DNA of 37,754 bases from JAAETI01 sp965368515. GTDB taxonomy: Bacteria; Actinomycetota; Acidimicrobiia; Spongiisociales; UBA5794. The position numbers and the translations under genes were made by a program. The stretch spans positions 1 to 37,754 of the forward strand of contig CBDUNF010000007.1 in NCBI GenBank assembly GCA_965368515.1. The letters run 5' to 3'. The notes under the pieces were generated by a model. The model worked only from the letters and a program-made list of their open reading frames with translations. It was not told the origin of the DNA and made no database searches. Below, in pieces: positions 24,937 to 33,062 of the stretch. Position 1 is the stretch's first letter. Each line of letters begins with the position of its first letter.

Positions 24937-26412
24937 GTGGACTTTTTCGCAGACGACGAACTCGATCGACCGCATGAGGCCTGCGGTGTGTTTGGGATCT
25001 ACGCACCCGGGACCGACGTCGCCCGAGTGTCTTTCTTCGCCCTGTACGCCCTCCAGCATCGCGGCCAGGAGAGTGCCGGTATTGCCACAAGCGATGGCGT
25101 GTCCGCGGCGGTCCACAAGGACATGGGGCTGGTGGCTCAGGTCTTCAACGAAGACAATCTGTCACGTCTCGAAGGGCATCTCGCCGTCGGCCAAACCCGA
25201 TACTCGACGACGGGCTCTTCGCACCTCCGCAACGCGCAGCCGTACCTGATCGAGACTATGCATGGCCCGCTGGGAGTCGGTCACAACGGCAACCTGACCA
25301 ACGCACCCCAACTTCGGACAAATCTGCTGGAAAGGGGTGTGGGGCTCACGTCGTCGACCGACAGCGAAGTCATCACCCAGATGCTCGCCGCCCCGGCGCC
25401 GGGAGCCGACGATGGTGCGCCTGACTGGGAGGCCAGAATCGGCACCTTCATGGCAGAGGCCGAGGGCGCCTATTCGCTGGTTGTCCTCACCCGAGATGCT
25501 GTGTTCGGGGTTCGCGACCCTCACGGGTTCCGACCGCTGTGCATCGGACGGCTGGAAGAGGGCGGCTACGTGGTCGCGTCAGAATCGTGTGCGCTTGGGA
25601 CGGTGGGGGCCAAATACGTTCGCGAGGTTGCCCCCGGGGAAGTCATTCGAATCGATCAAGATGGCATCCACAGCACCCGTCCTGGCCCCGTGCCGACTCC
25701 CGCCCTGTGCGTTTTCGAGTATGTCTACTTCGCCCGCCCCGACTCAGTGCTCGAAGAGCAGACCGTCCACCGGGTCCGCCAACGCCTGGGTGAGGTGCTT
25801 GCCGCCGAGGCGCCGGCCGACGCGGATATCGTCGTCGGGGTGCCCGACTCGGCAACGCCGGCCGCGATCGGTTATGCCGCGGCATCGGGGATCCCCTACA
25901 CCGAGGGCCTCATCAAGAACCGCTATATCGGCCGGACCTTCATCGAGCCCAGCGATCAGCTGCGCCGATCGGGCGTGCACCTCAAATACAACCCGCTCGA
26001 GTCGAATCTCTCCGGCAAGCGGGTCGTTCTCATCGATGACTCAATCGTCAGGGGCACCACTGCAGGACCCCTGGTGACTCTGCTGCGGGAAGGAGGCGCG
26101 GCTGAGGTCCATGTCCGGGTCTCCTCTCCCCCGGTTCGACACCCCTGTTTCATGGGCATCGACATGGCGGACAGCGAGGAACTCATCGGATTCGTCAAGA
26201 CCACTGAGGAAATCCGGCAGCACATCGGAGCCGACTCGCTTGCCTACCTAACCCAGGATGGGATGATGAGCGCAGTCGAGGAAGGGACGGAGGCAGGCCA
26301 CTGCAACGCCTGCTTCTCCGGCGACTACCCCATCGAACTCGATAGCTTCTGGAGGACCCGCGACAAAACCGCATTCCAGGGAGCTTGGTCGGAAAACGGA
26401 GATGACCAATGA
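24937..26412 (+). CDS. purF: Amidophosphoribosyltransferase PurF
   Basis: This 491-aa enzyme makes phosphoribosylamine from PRPP and glutamine, the first committed step. Residues 1-15 (MDFFADDELDRPHEA) are a propeptide before the nucleophile Cys16 in CGVFGIYAPG, which must become N-terminal after cleavage. The Ntn-glutaminase domain continues with LQHRGQESAGIA and VGHNGNLTN. The PRPP loop is VVLIDDSIVRGTT. Cysteines in LCVFEYVYFARPDS, VRHPCFMGID and CNACFSGDYP match the Fe-S ligands of the B. subtilis enzyme, so an oxygen-sensitive 4Fe-4S form is expected. GTG 24937 is preceded by GGGAG at nine bases. Nucleotide feedback is known for the family. The stop overlaps purDM. Confidence 0.97.
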   Translation: MDFFADDELDRPHEACGVFGIYAPGTDVARVSFFALYALQHRGQESAGIATSDGVSAAVHKDMGLVAQVFNEDNLSRLEGHLAVGQTRYSTTGSSHLRNAQPYLIETMHGPLGVGHNGNLTNAPQLRTNLLERGVGLTSSTDSEVITQMLAAPAPGADDGAPDWEARIGTFMAEAEGAYSLVVLTRDAVFGVRDPHGFRPLCIGRLEEGGYVVASESCALGTVGAKYVREVAPGEVIRIDQDGIHSTRPGPVPTPALCVFEYVYFARPDSVLEEQTVHRVRQRLGEVLAAEAPADADIVVGVPDSATPAAIGYAAASGIPYTEGLIKNRYIGRTFIEPSDQLRRSGVHLKYNPLESNLSGKRVVLIDDSIVRGTTAGPLVTLLREGGAAEVHVRVSSPPVRHPCFMGIDMADSEELIGFVKTTEEIRQHIGADSLAYLTQDGMMSAVEEGTEAGHCNACFSGDYPIELDSFWRTRDKTAFQGAWSENGDDQ

Positions 26413-28736
26413 CGAAGCACGTTCTCGTTGTCGGAAGAGGAGGCCGCGAACACGCCCTGGCCTGGAAGCTTGCGCAGTCCGACCAAGTGGCGAAGGTGTT
26501 TGTCGCCCCGGGAAACGGTGGCACAGCCAACGCCGGAGCCAGAATCGAGAACGTTGCGATCCCGGAGGATGAGATTGATGACCTCATCGAGTTCGCCGGG
26601 ATGAACGATGTGGCCCTCACCGTTGTCGGACCGGAAGCGCCTCTCGCGGCCGGCATGGTCGATTGCTTTGAACGTGCCGGGCTTCGTTGTTTCGGACCCG
26701 TGGAGGGGGCAGTGCGGCTAGAAGCGTCCAAGCGCTTCTCCAAGCAAGTCATGGATCGGATTGGCATTCCGACCGCCTCATACCAATCCTTCACCGATGT
26801 TGACGCGGCCGTCGCCTACGTGCGCAGCGTCAGCACGCCGATCGTGATCAAGGCCTCCGGCCTGGCGGCCGGGAAGGGCGTGATTCTCCCCGGGTCCGTA
26901 GCCGAAGCGGAGCAGGCCATCAACCGAATCATGATCGATAGGGACTTTGGCGCATCCGGCGACGAGGTCATCATCGAGGAATACCTCGAAGGGCAGGAGG
27001 CGAGCGTCCTCGCCTTCTGCGACGGCACGACCATCGTCCCCATGCCCGCTGCCCAAGATCACAAGCCGTTACTGGATGGCGACCTCGGTCCCAACACGGG
27101 AGGCATGGGAGCGTACGCCCCGACTCCTTTGGTAGACGAGGCGCTGACCACTCACGTCGTGGACAACATCATGGTGCCGGTGATCAGGGCACTGGCGCTC
27201 GATGGTTTTCCATACGTCGGTGTTCTCTACGCCGGCTTGATGCTTACCGATGACGGGCCCAGGGTCCTCGAATTCAACTGCCGATTCGGTGACCCCGAGG
27301 CCCAGGTGATCCTGCCGCTACTCCGTAGCGACCTCTACGAAATCCTCTCCGCCTGCGTGGACGGCAACCTCCATGATGTGAAAGTCGAATGGAAAGACGA
27401 CATGGCGGCGACGGTGGTCGCCGCTTCCGGTGGGTACCCGGACGACTACGAAGAGGGCCTGCCTATCAGCGGCATTGGAGAGGCCAACAGCGTGCCGGGA
27501 GTCACAGTGTTTCACGCCGGTACCGCCGTCGCCGACGGGACGGTTACGGCCGGAGGGCGTGTCCTCGCAGTTACCGGCGTCCAGGCGACGCTGCCCATGG
27601 CGCTCGCCTGCGCATATCACGGCATAGAGCACATCAACTTCGATGGCATGCAGTACCGCAACGACATCGGTGCCAGAATCGCCGGCATGGCCTACGGGCA
27701 CGACGGCCAGAGTCCGCTGCCGAGGGCGACGACGTACGCCGCGGCCGGTGTCAATATCAGCGCCGGATCACGTGCCGTCGAGATGATGCGTCGCGAGGTT
27801 CTGTCCACATACGGGCCGGAAGTCATCGCCGGTATTGGCGCATTCGGTGGCATGTACGACGCAGCCGGGCTTGGCGCCAATCCGGTGTTGGTCGCTTCTA
27901 CCGATGGTGTCGGCACCAAGACCAAGGTCGCCACCGCCATGGGTCGCTACGACACCATCGGTCACGACATCGTCAACCATTGCATCAACGATATCCTGGT
28001 CCAAGGGGCACGTCCTCTGTTCTTCCTCGACTACATCGCCACGGCCTCGCTCGACCCGGAGATCGCGTCCACGGTCGTCACCGGTATGGCGGCGGCATGC
28101 CGGATCGCCGGATGTGCCCTTCTTGGTGGCGAGACTGCGGAAATGCCCGGTGTTTACGCCCAAGACGAGCTGGACGTGGTCGGCACCATTGTGGGCGTGG
28201 TAGATCGGGATCAGATCATCGACCACAGCAAACTCGCAGTCGGTGATGTCGCCATCGCCATAACGTCATCCGGCCTGCACACCAACGGCTACTCGCTGGC
28301 GCGCCATGTCTTTGAGCACTGGGATCTCGACGACCGGGTCGCGGCACTCGGCACGTCGCTGGGCAACGCCCTGCTCGAGCCACATCGCAGCTACCTGCGC
28401 CATGTCAGAGACGTGCTCAATGCCGGTGTCGATATTCACTCACTCGTCCACGTGACGGGTGGCGGTCTGATCGAGAATCCGGCCCGGGTGCTTCCCGAAA
28501 GCATGACGTTGCAGATCGACCGCAAATCGTGGACGATTCCTCCGCTGTTTGCTCTCATCCGATCCCAGGGCAATATCCAGGACGGAGAGATGTTCCGCGC
28601 CTTCAACATGGGCGCAGGGATGCTGGTTATCGTCGCCGCCGACGCAGCGGACATGGCGCTGGCGACCCTCGGAGAAGAGTCTTGGCGGATCGGTGAGATC
28701 GTTTCCCGCAAAGATGAGCCGGTTGAATTCCGATGA
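26409..28736 (+). CDS. purD-purM: Fused GAR synthetase-AIR synthetase (PurD-PurM)
   Basis: This 775-aa protein joins steps 2 and 5 of purine synthesis. Residues 1 to about 430 are PurD: VVGRGGREHALAWKL, the ATP-grasp segment VIKASGLAAGKGVILPG, and NTGGMGAYAPTP with VLEFNCRFGDPEAQV. From about residue 443 to the end is PurM: VNISAGSRAVEMM, TDGVGTKTKVA, GHDIVNHCINDILVQGARPL, ALLGGETAEMPGVY and HVTGGGLIENPARVLPE. The linker, about 20 residues after YRNDIGARIAG, is short. Both halves have full length and intact motifs, with no internal stop or frameshift. Such fusions are known in yeast Ade5,7 and animal GART. It overlaps purF upstream and purN downstream by four bases each. Confidence 0.95.
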   Translation: MTKHVLVVGRGGREHALAWKLAQSDQVAKVFVAPGNGGTANAGARIENVAIPEDEIDDLIEFAGMNDVALTVVGPEAPLAAGMVDCFERAGLRCFGPVEGAVRLEASKRFSKQVMDRIGIPTASYQSFTDVDAAVAYVRSVSTPIVIKASGLAAGKGVILPGSVAEAEQAINRIMIDRDFGASGDEVIIEEYLEGQEASVLAFCDGTTIVPMPAAQDHKPLLDGDLGPNTGGMGAYAPTPLVDEALTTHVVDNIMVPVIRALALDGFPYVGVLYAGLMLTDDGPRVLEFNCRFGDPEAQVILPLLRSDLYEILSACVDGNLHDVKVEWKDDMAATVVAASGGYPDDYEEGLPISGIGEANSVPGVTVFHAGTAVADGTVTAGGRVLAVTGVQATLPMALACAYHGIEHINFDGMQYRNDIGARIAGMAYGHDGQSPLPRATTYAAAGVNISAGSRAVEMMRREVLSTYGPEVIAGIGAFGGMYDAAGLGANPVLVASTDGVGTKTKVATAMGRYDTIGHDIVNHCINDILVQGARPLFFLDYIATASLDPEIASTVVTGMAAACRIAGCALLGGETAEMPGVYAQDELDVVGTIVGVVDRDQIIDHSKLAVGDVAIAITSSGLHTNGYSLARHVFEHWDLDDRVAALGTSLGNALLEPHRSYLRHVRDVLNAGVDIHSLVHVTGGGLIENPARVLPESMTLQIDRKSWTIPPLFALIRSQGNIQDGEMFRAFNMGAGMLVIVAADAADMALATLGEESWRIGEIVSRKDEPVEFR

Positions 28737-29326
28737 GACGCATCGTCGTGCTCATCTCCGGCAACGGATCCAATCTGCAGGCTCTGATCGACAACACCAT
28801 CTCTGGAGACCTGCCGGTCGAGATAGCCGCCGTCATCTCTAATACCGCCGATGCCTACGGATTGGAGCGAGCACGGCGGGCGGGGATTATGACCCAAGTC
28901 CTCAGCCTCGAGGACGTCATCGCCTCCGGTGGCGATCGGGATGCTTTCGACATCGAGTTGGCCGCCTTGGTGGCCGCCTACAGCCCCGATCTCATCGTCC
29001 TGGCCGGCTGGATGCTGGTCCTTGGGCATGGCTTCCTTGACCGCTTCCCCAACGGGGTCATCAATCTGCACCCGGCGATGCCCGGTGCGTTCCCCGGTAC
29101 ACGGGCCATTGAGCGAGCCCATGCTGCGTTCCACCGCGGCGAGATCAAGCGGACCGGCGTCATGGTTCATCGCGTGATCGCCGAAGTTGATGCCGGGCCG
29201 GTCGTCGTCACCGAGCCCGTCCCTATCTTCAAAGGCGAGACGGTCGAAGAACTCGAAGAGCGCATCCATCTCGTTGAGCACAACTTGCTCGTAGCCGCCG
29301 TAGACCTAATCCTGGCCGATACCTAG
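28733..29326 (+). CDS. purN: GAR transformylase PurN
   Basis: This 197-aa enzyme transfers a formyl group from 10-formyl-tetrahydrofolate to GAR (step 3). It shows the phosphate loop ISGNGSNLQALID, the catalytic Asn-x-His in INLHPAMPGAFPGTRAIE and the Asp loop in HRVIAEVDAGPVV. The length is normal. The start overlaps the PurD-PurM stop as ATGA, so the PurD-PurM-PurN series of animal GART is kept in gene order with only one protein break. The stop overlaps the convergent gene on the minus strand by 21 bases (29306-29326), which marks the end of the operon. No terminator hairpin is visible there. Confidence 0.96.
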   Translation: MRRIVVLISGNGSNLQALIDNTISGDLPVEIAAVISNTADAYGLERARRAGIMTQVLSLEDVIASGGDRDAFDIELAALVAAYSPDLIVLAGWMLVLGHGFLDRFPNGVINLHPAMPGAFPGTRAIERAHAAFHRGEIKRTGVMVHRVIAEVDAGPVVVTEPVPIFKGETVEELEERIHLVEHNLLVAAVDLILADT

Positions 29327-31117
29327 CGCTGTTTCTGCGGCTTCCAGGCGCTGCCCACCACGCAGCACGGGAGCGAACAGATCCCCGTACTGCCGAAGCC
29401 TCGGCCAGATCGTCGCGATCGTGAAGTCATCGGGATGCACGGTTCCGATCTCGTCCCACAGAACCGGCGTTGACACTGGGGCTCCGGGACGGGGGCGCAC
29501 CGAGTAGACCGATGCGATGGTCTTGCCACCGACGTTCTGGTTGTGGTCGATGAAGATCTTGGGTCCCCGTTTTGGTTTGTCCCACGTCATCGTCACAGTC
29601 TCGGGATCAGCGGCGACGATCAGCTGGCCGACTGCAGCGACAAAGCCACGCACCCGGCCATAGTCGTACACCGGATCGATCGGGATGTAGATGTGGACCC
29701 CGGTGGCGCCGCTTGTCTTGGCATACGAGTCAAGGCCGAGCTTGTCGAGGATCAGCTTGATCAACCCGGCGGTGTAGACCACCTGCTCCCAGGTGGCTCC
29801 CTCCTGGGGATCGAGATCAAAGATGGCAAAATCGGGATACTCGTGACGTTCAACCCGGCTCAGCCACGGGTGGATCTCAATACATGCCATATTGGCGACC
29901 CAGACCAACGACTCGATATCAGGCGCGGTGCAGAACTCGATGGGCTCGCCACGATGGCTGGAATGTATGGGTGCCTTCACCAACCACTCGGGAGCGTGTT
30001 TCGGGCACTGTTTCTCGTAGAAGAACTCACCGGCGGCGCCATCCGGGTAGCGCGCCATCGACAGAGCTCTCCCCTGGAGATGGGGAAGCAACATCGGGGC
30101 AATCGATGCGTAGTACTGAATCAAGTCGCCCTTGGTGTAGTCGTCGCCAAAGAACGGTTTCTGCGGATTCGAGATTCGGACGGTGCGGCCGAGACCGAGC
30201 GTGCGGAACCCATCCCGGTCTGGTTCAACCTGGATTGGATCGGGGAAGTCGATTGCCGCCGCCGCGAGCTGAATGGCTGAGTCGCCTCTCTCTGGCTGGA
30301 CCGCTCCGATGCCGGCGGTCAGGTCCCGGTGGATTAGGTCGTGGCTCTCCTCTTCACGCGCTTCGGAGATCACGACCATCCGCAGACCAGCGCTGGCCGC
30401 AGCCTCTCCCAGCAGATTCGACCGCAGCGATCCATCCCCGTATGGCACGTGTCGGATCTCTCCGTGTGCGCCAAATTCGTTGTCCGTGAACTGGGTGTGA
30501 AGCGGGTCGATCGCCCAACCGGGGAACTCCTGACGCAGGAAACTGATGACCGAGAGAAACGCCTCGCGACTGGTGAGACCACCACCGGACTTGGCATGGA
30601 CGTGAGCCCAGTCGATCACGGGTCGAACAAAGGAGAAGCGCTTGGCGATGAGAGCGATATCGCCGAGTGAGCCAAAAGCACGGTCGCTACCCGCGGTCTC
30701 CAGTCCGAGTGCAACACCGAGGTGGCGGACCTTGGGCTCGATACGGCTCAGCCCCTCAGCGACCAGCTCATGGAGTTCGTCGGGCTCCCGGTCCTTGATG
30801 TGCCCTGTGTGGGCCACGATGGTGTGAGCACCCAGCGCTTTGCCAAGCTTCATGGTGTGCTCGAGGGCAGACAGCGTCTTGCTGCGCTTATCGGGGTCGT
30901 CGACGGTCAGCACGGCGAAATACGGGGCGTGGACCGAGACGGCGAGGCCCCGTTCCGCGGCAAGCGCACCAAATGACGCGCACCGCTTCTCCTTCCACGG
31001 GAACCCGGTGACAAACGGCAGTTCAACCGCATCGTGACCGCGGGCAACCAGCGTGTCGAGCCATGCGGCATCGTCCCCGCCTTCGGGTGGCATTCTCGAT
31101 ATCCCAAACCGGATCAT
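29306..31117 (-). CDS. Endonuclease IV-like TIM barrel fused to LigD-type polymerase domain
   Basis: This 603-aa protein has two domains. Residues 1 to about 275 resemble AP endonuclease family 2. H63, H103, E140, D169, H172, H207, H223 and E252 match the E. coli endonuclease IV zinc ligands in order and spacing; the D229 equivalent is shifted or replaced by E220. Residues about 310-603 are an archaeo-eukaryotic primase-fold domain like the LigD polymerase: FAIFDLDPQEG (D434, D436), KTSGATGVHIYIPI, D524 in FIDHNQN, and KTIASVYSVRPRPGAPVSTP. No ligase or 3'-phosphoesterase domain is present and no Ku gene is in the window. It would suit AP-site incision and gap filling. ATG 31117 (MIRFGISRMPPEGG) is the likely start. 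The fusion reads through with no stop. Confidence 0.88.
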   Translation of the reverse strand: MIRFGISRMPPEGGDDAAWLDTLVARGHDAVELPFVTGFPWKEKRCASFGALAAERGLAVSVHAPYFAVLTVDDPDKRSKTLSALEHTMKLGKALGAHTIVAHTGHIKDREPDELHELVAEGLSRIEPKVRHLGVALGLETAGSDRAFGSLGDIALIAKRFSFVRPVIDWAHVHAKSGGGLTSREAFLSVISFLRQEFPGWAIDPLHTQFTDNEFGAHGEIRHVPYGDGSLRSNLLGEAAASAGLRMVVISEAREEESHDLIHRDLTAGIGAVQPERGDSAIQLAAAAIDFPDPIQVEPDRDGFRTLGLGRTVRISNPQKPFFGDDYTKGDLIQYYASIAPMLLPHLQGRALSMARYPDGAAGEFFYEKQCPKHAPEWLVKAPIHSSHRGEPIEFCTAPDIESLVWVANMACIEIHPWLSRVERHEYPDFAIFDLDPQEGATWEQVVYTAGLIKLILDKLGLDSYAKTSGATGVHIYIPIDPVYDYGRVRGFVAAVGQLIVAADPETVTMTWDKPKRGPKIFIDHNQNVGGKTIASVYSVRPRPGAPVSTPVLWDEIGTVHPDDFTIATIWPRLRQYGDLFAPVLRGGQRLEAAETALGIGQD

Positions 31118-31142
31118 GGCGCCAGAGTATCCGAACGATCTG

Positions 31143-31649
31143 TCAGGGAGCGACGGTGTTGGGCGATGCCCGCGATGTGACGGTGATGTGCAAGGGTTCT
31201 TCCCCCGGCAGGAGCGGACCAAGAAGCGTGAAGTCGACATCGCGCTCGAGGATCACCAGGATCTCGGATCCATCCCCAGCCGCAACGATCGTGTATGCGA
31301 TGTCTGTTGACCAACCGTCCTGGTGTTCGAGGTATTCGAGGGCTCGCAACTCAGCCTCTGCGCCGGCCAAGGCAATCTCCCCGGTGTCGTTGAGATAATC
31401 AATGTCGACCGCAGTCGCCCCGGCAATCGCCGCAGCATCTGCCATCCCCGACAGGTCCTGCCGCTCGGCGAATACTCGCCAGGTATCGATCACCAAACCC
31501 GCAAATGCAGCGATCACAAGCGTCAGCCCGATCCCCCAAACCGTGATCGAACCCCGTTGGCAACGATGAGTCTGGTTCTCGGTCGTGTTGTCGCTCCCCC
31601 CTCCGCGGGGAAGGTACCGGCGGTGCCGGGGGGACTGGGGATCATCCAC
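31143..31649 (-). CDS. TadE/G-like (Flp pilus/secretion-neighbourhood) membrane protein
   Basis: The protein has the TadE/TadG-like N-terminal helix with its landmarks: RGSITVWGIGLTLVIAAFAG, LVIDTWRVFAERQDL and GMADAAAIAGATAVD. After the single membrane segment come about 80 extracytoplasmic residues ending in a beta-rich stretch. The start is uncertain. I use GTG 31649 (168 aa); GTG 31667 or TTG 31727 are alternatives in the same frame, and no start lies nearer the helix. It ends 25 bases upstream of the endonuclease IV-like/polymerase gene on the same strand, so they may be co-transcribed, but no functional tie is evident. No other tad genes are in the window. Confidence 0.72.
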   Translation of the reverse strand: MDDPQSPRHRRYLPRGGGSDNTTENQTHRCQRGSITVWGIGLTLVIAAFAGLVIDTWRVFAERQDLSGMADAAAIAGATAVDIDYLNDTGEIALAGAEAELRALEYLEHQDGWSTDIAYTIVAAGDGSEILVILERDVDFTLLGPLLPGEEPLHITVTSRASPNTVAP

Positions 31650-31774
31650 AGCAGGTGTCCATCTCACGTACCGATCGTAAGACAGCGCTACACAACGTGC
31701 AACAGATCCTTCCAGGACATGACTCAAGCTGGTCCGGCAGCCACGACGCCCGCAGACGCTGGTAACGTCGTTCC

Positions 31775-31847
31775 GGGCCTGTAGCTCAATAGGCAGAGCA
31801 GCGGACTTTTAATCCGAAGGTCGTGGGTTCGATTCCCACCGGGCCCA
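31775..31847 (+). tRNA. trnK: tRNA-Lys (anticodon TTT)
   Basis: The cloverleaf is visible. The acceptor GGGCCTG (31775-31781) pairs with CGGGCCC (31840-31846) including one G-T pair, and the discriminator is A31847. The D stem is GCTC/GAGC, and the anticodon loop CTTTTAA (31806-31812) has TTT at 31808-31810. The T arm is GTGGG-TTCGATT-CCCAC. CCA is not encoded. The first anticodon-stem pair (31801/31817) is G-A rather than a Watson-Crick pair. Confidence 0.95.
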
Positions 31848-31883
31848 CGGCGACCTCGACGCTCGGTCGCATACCGCACCCGC

Positions 31884-31982
31884 ATGAGCAACCCCGCCCT
31901 CGTAGTCGACGACCAAGTCGTTGTCTCCGGGCGGATCCGCCTCGTGAATGAACTCGCCACGCTACTAGGAGCCGGATCGTGA
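31884..31982 (+). CDS. Possible 32-codon leader ORF coupled to the arsenite exporter
   Basis: An ORF from ATG 31884 to TGA 31980-31982 encodes 32 residues (MSNPALVVDDQVVVSGRIRL...). Its stop overlaps the GTG start of acr3 (GTGA at 31979-31982). The overlap style matches real gene pairs in this window, and the peptide is not low-complexity, but I do not recognise it. It might be a leader peptide or a remnant of a longer upstream gene such as a regulator. It is too short to judge coding bias. Confidence 0.3.
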   Translation: MSNPALVVDDQVVVSGRIRLVNELATLLGAGS

Positions 31983-33040
31983 CCGACACCGCAGACACTT
32001 CCGAAGCCCCGGTTCTGGAGCGATTGTCCCGGCTCGACCGCTTCCTGCCCGTATGGATCATCGCGGCGATGGCGCTGGGATTGGCTTTGGGGCGTCTGAT
32101 CCCGGATTTGAATGACTGGTTGGACACCGTCAAGATCGGGACCGTGTCGCTACCAATCGCCATCGGATTGCTGGCGATGATGTACCCGGTGCTGGCCAAG
32201 GTCCGTTACTCGCAGGTTGGGGAAGTCGCCACCGACCGGCCGCTGATGGTGACGTCTCTTGCCCTCAACTGGGTGATCGGGCCAGCCCTCATGTTTGCAC
32301 TGGCCTGGTTGCTGCTGCCCGATCTACCCGAGTACCGCACCGGGTTGATCATTGTTGGGTTGGCACGGTGTATTGCCATGGTGTTGATTTGGAATGACCT
32401 CGCCTGCGGCGACCGTGAAGCTGCAGCCGTCCTTGTTGCCCTTAACTCGGTATTCCAGATACTCGCCTACGCAGTGCTCGGCTACTTCTACCTCGAACTG
32501 CTTCCCGGATGGCTTGGCCTCGACACCGCAACACTGGATGTGTCGATGTGGGAGATCGCCAAGATCGTGCTCATCTTCCTTGGCATACCGCTTGCTGCCG
32601 GATACCTCACCCGTCGATGGGGTGAGAGAACCCGTGGTGTCGAGTGGTACGAGACCAAGTTCCTTCCCAAAATCGGCCCGTGGGCCCTATATGGCCTGCT
32701 TTTCACCATCGTGATCCTGTTCGCCCTCCAGGGCGAGAAGATCACCTCCCAGCCTGTCGATGTGGCCCGCATTGCACTCCCTCTCCTCGCCTACTTCGCG
32801 CTGATGTGGGGAATCTCGTTCGTACTCGGTTACCGGCTGGGGTTCTCATATGAGAAGAACACCACCGTGGCATTCACCGCAGCAGGCAACAACTTCGAGC
32901 TCGCCATCGCCGTAGCCATCGGCGTGTTCGGTGTCACCTCAGGCCAAGCCCTCGCCGGTGTCGTCGGCCCGCTCGTCGAAGTACCCGTATTGGTTGGACT
33001 GGTCTACGTCGCGCTCTGGGCCCGCAAACGTTTCTATTGA
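31979..33040 (+). CDS. acr3: ACR3-family arsenite efflux permease
   Basis: This 353-aa integral membrane protein should extrude arsenite (or antimonite). It has about ten hydrophobic helices, beginning at FLPVWIIAAMALGLALGRLIP. ACR3 hallmarks are PIAIGLLAMMYPVLAKVRY, GLARCIAMVLIWNDLACGD with the conserved Cys, ALNSVFQILAYAVLGYFYLELLP and FTAAGNNFELAIAVAIGVFG. The length fits the family. GTG 31979 is the start with the usual short soluble N-tail. No arsC, arsM or clear arsR lies beside it, so this is an exporter without its usual operon; a small Cys-containing ORF and a LuxR-type regulator follow. It lies 131 bases after tRNA-Lys, a frequent integration site, but I see no attachment repeat. 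Confidence 0.94.
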   Translation: MTDTADTSEAPVLERLSRLDRFLPVWIIAAMALGLALGRLIPDLNDWLDTVKIGTVSLPIAIGLLAMMYPVLAKVRYSQVGEVATDRPLMVTSLALNWVIGPALMFALAWLLLPDLPEYRTGLIIVGLARCIAMVLIWNDLACGDREAAAVLVALNSVFQILAYAVLGYFYLELLPGWLGLDTATLDVSMWEIAKIVLIFLGIPLAAGYLTRRWGERTRGVEWYETKFLPKIGPWALYGLLFTIVILFALQGEKITSQPVDVARIALPLLAYFALMWGISFVLGYRLGFSYEKNTTVAFTAAGNNFELAIAVAIGVFGVTSGQALAGVVGPLVEVPVLVGLVYVALWARKRFY

Positions 33041-33062
33041 CGATCGTTGGAGCACACTCATC

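Noticed and set aside
29306..31117. Full LigD (ligase plus polymerase) of the NHEJ system
   Set aside because: No ATP-dependent ligase motif or 3'-phosphoesterase domain exists in the protein, and no Ku gene lies in the window.
31775..31982. Integrative element inserted at tRNA-Lys
   Set aside because: No integrase, no repeat of the tRNA 3' end and no other mobile gene is visible.
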